Below, piece by piece: positions 63,807-64,000 of a DNA stretch of 64,000 bases. Both the position numbers and the translations under genes were made by a program. Below the pieces are notes generated by a model that was given only the letters and a program-made list of their open reading frames with translations, was not told the origin of the DNA and searched no databases. Positions within the stretch are counted from its first letter, which is position 1, and each line of letters starts with the position of its first letter. Source of the stretch: Neisseria leonii (GTDB lineage Bacteria; Pseudomonadota; Gammaproteobacteria; Burkholderiales; Neisseriaceae); the NCBI RefSeq assembly GCF_028776105.2, contig NZ_CP145606.1, positions 62,001 to 126,000 of the forward strand. Reading direction: 5' to 3'.

Positions 63807-64000
63807 CTATTTATCCAACCCGTCCTGCACCATTTGCGCCGCGCGCAGGACGGCGCGGGCTTTGTTTTGTGTTTCCTGCCATTCGGCTTCGGGGTCGGAG
63901 TCGGCTACCACACCTGCGCCGCTTTGGACATACAGTGTGCCGTCTTTGATGACGGCGGTGCGGATGGCGATGGCCAAGTCCATATCGTTGTTGAATCCCC
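63807..64000 (-). CDS. trpE: Anthranilate synthase component I, C-terminal end (partial)
   Basis: About 64 codons enter from the right edge. They read [20 protein letters not shown] then [20 protein letters not shown] and end in [19 protein letters not shown]. This is the closing part of the chorismate-binding domain, where [11 protein letters not shown] is a hallmark of TrpE. The N-terminus lies outside the window. It is separated from the methylase gene by the DUS hairpin. Confidence 0.9.
   Translation of the reverse strand, partial: GFNNDMDLAIAIRTAVIKDGTLYVQSGAGVVADSDPEAEWQETQNKARAVLRAAQMVQDGLDK

Overview
The window comes from a chromosome of a Neisseria-type betaproteobacterium (family Neisseriaceae). 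The 12-mer DNA uptake sequence AGGCCGTCTGAA (the AG-DUS dialect) recurs throughout in both orientations, often as back-to-back pairs forming terminators. The housekeeping proteins (Dcd, PurF, CvpA, MetZ, ClpA, RdgC, PurK, DMP19-like) are Neisseria-like. The dominant dialect is not the ATGCCGTCTGAA of N. meningitidis and N. gonorrhoeae, so a commensal or animal Neisseria is more likely.

Layout. (1) 1-17,553 is host core: pqiA (partial), a hydrolase/ferredoxin/methyltransferase cluster on the minus strand, csp, clpS-clpA, dgt, tRNA-Arg and tRNA-Glu, an S66 (MccF-like) peptidase, folC, a SPOR protein, cvpA-purF, metZ, and an OppB-type permease. (2) 17,591-56,848 is an apparently complete 39-kb prophage inserted in the 3' end of a second tRNA-Glu gene. 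(3) 56,840-64,000 is host core again: tRNA-Glu, rdgC, dcd, a DMP19-like gene, a GNAT acetyltransferase and purK. These are followed by a NgoMIV-type restriction-modification pair and the end of trpE.

The prophage is a mosaic. Its virion genes follow phage Mu order: terminase, gp29 portal, MuF, protease-capsid, head-tail connectors, sheath, tube, chaperone with a -1 frameshift, tape measure, gpN, gpP, gp45-gp48, fibre. No MuA/MuB transposition genes are present. It has instead lambda-like divergent XRE regulators, a CII-like activator, a DUF927-type primase-helicase, a Com-Dam methylation module, two tyrosine recombinases and a large serine integrase beside the right attachment site. Joining the phage-side halves of the two ends rebuilds an attP-like sequence with a 9/10 inverted arm pair, and the 3' end of the integrase gene is exchanged when the phage integrates.

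Cargo genes interrupt the late operon at two places: a lipoprotein after the MuF toxin/immunity pair, and, between tail tube and chaperone, hicAB, a small secreted protein and a membrane-anchored SAP-like protein. The lipoprotein and SAP-like genes share nearly the same promoter module upstream and the same terminator plus 21-bp sequence downstream, as if built from one cassette. Other points worth following are the MuF C-terminal toxin-like domain with its overlapping acidic partner gene, and an origin-like cluster of ATCCAC repeats around an AT-rich tract upstream of a tyrosine recombinase.
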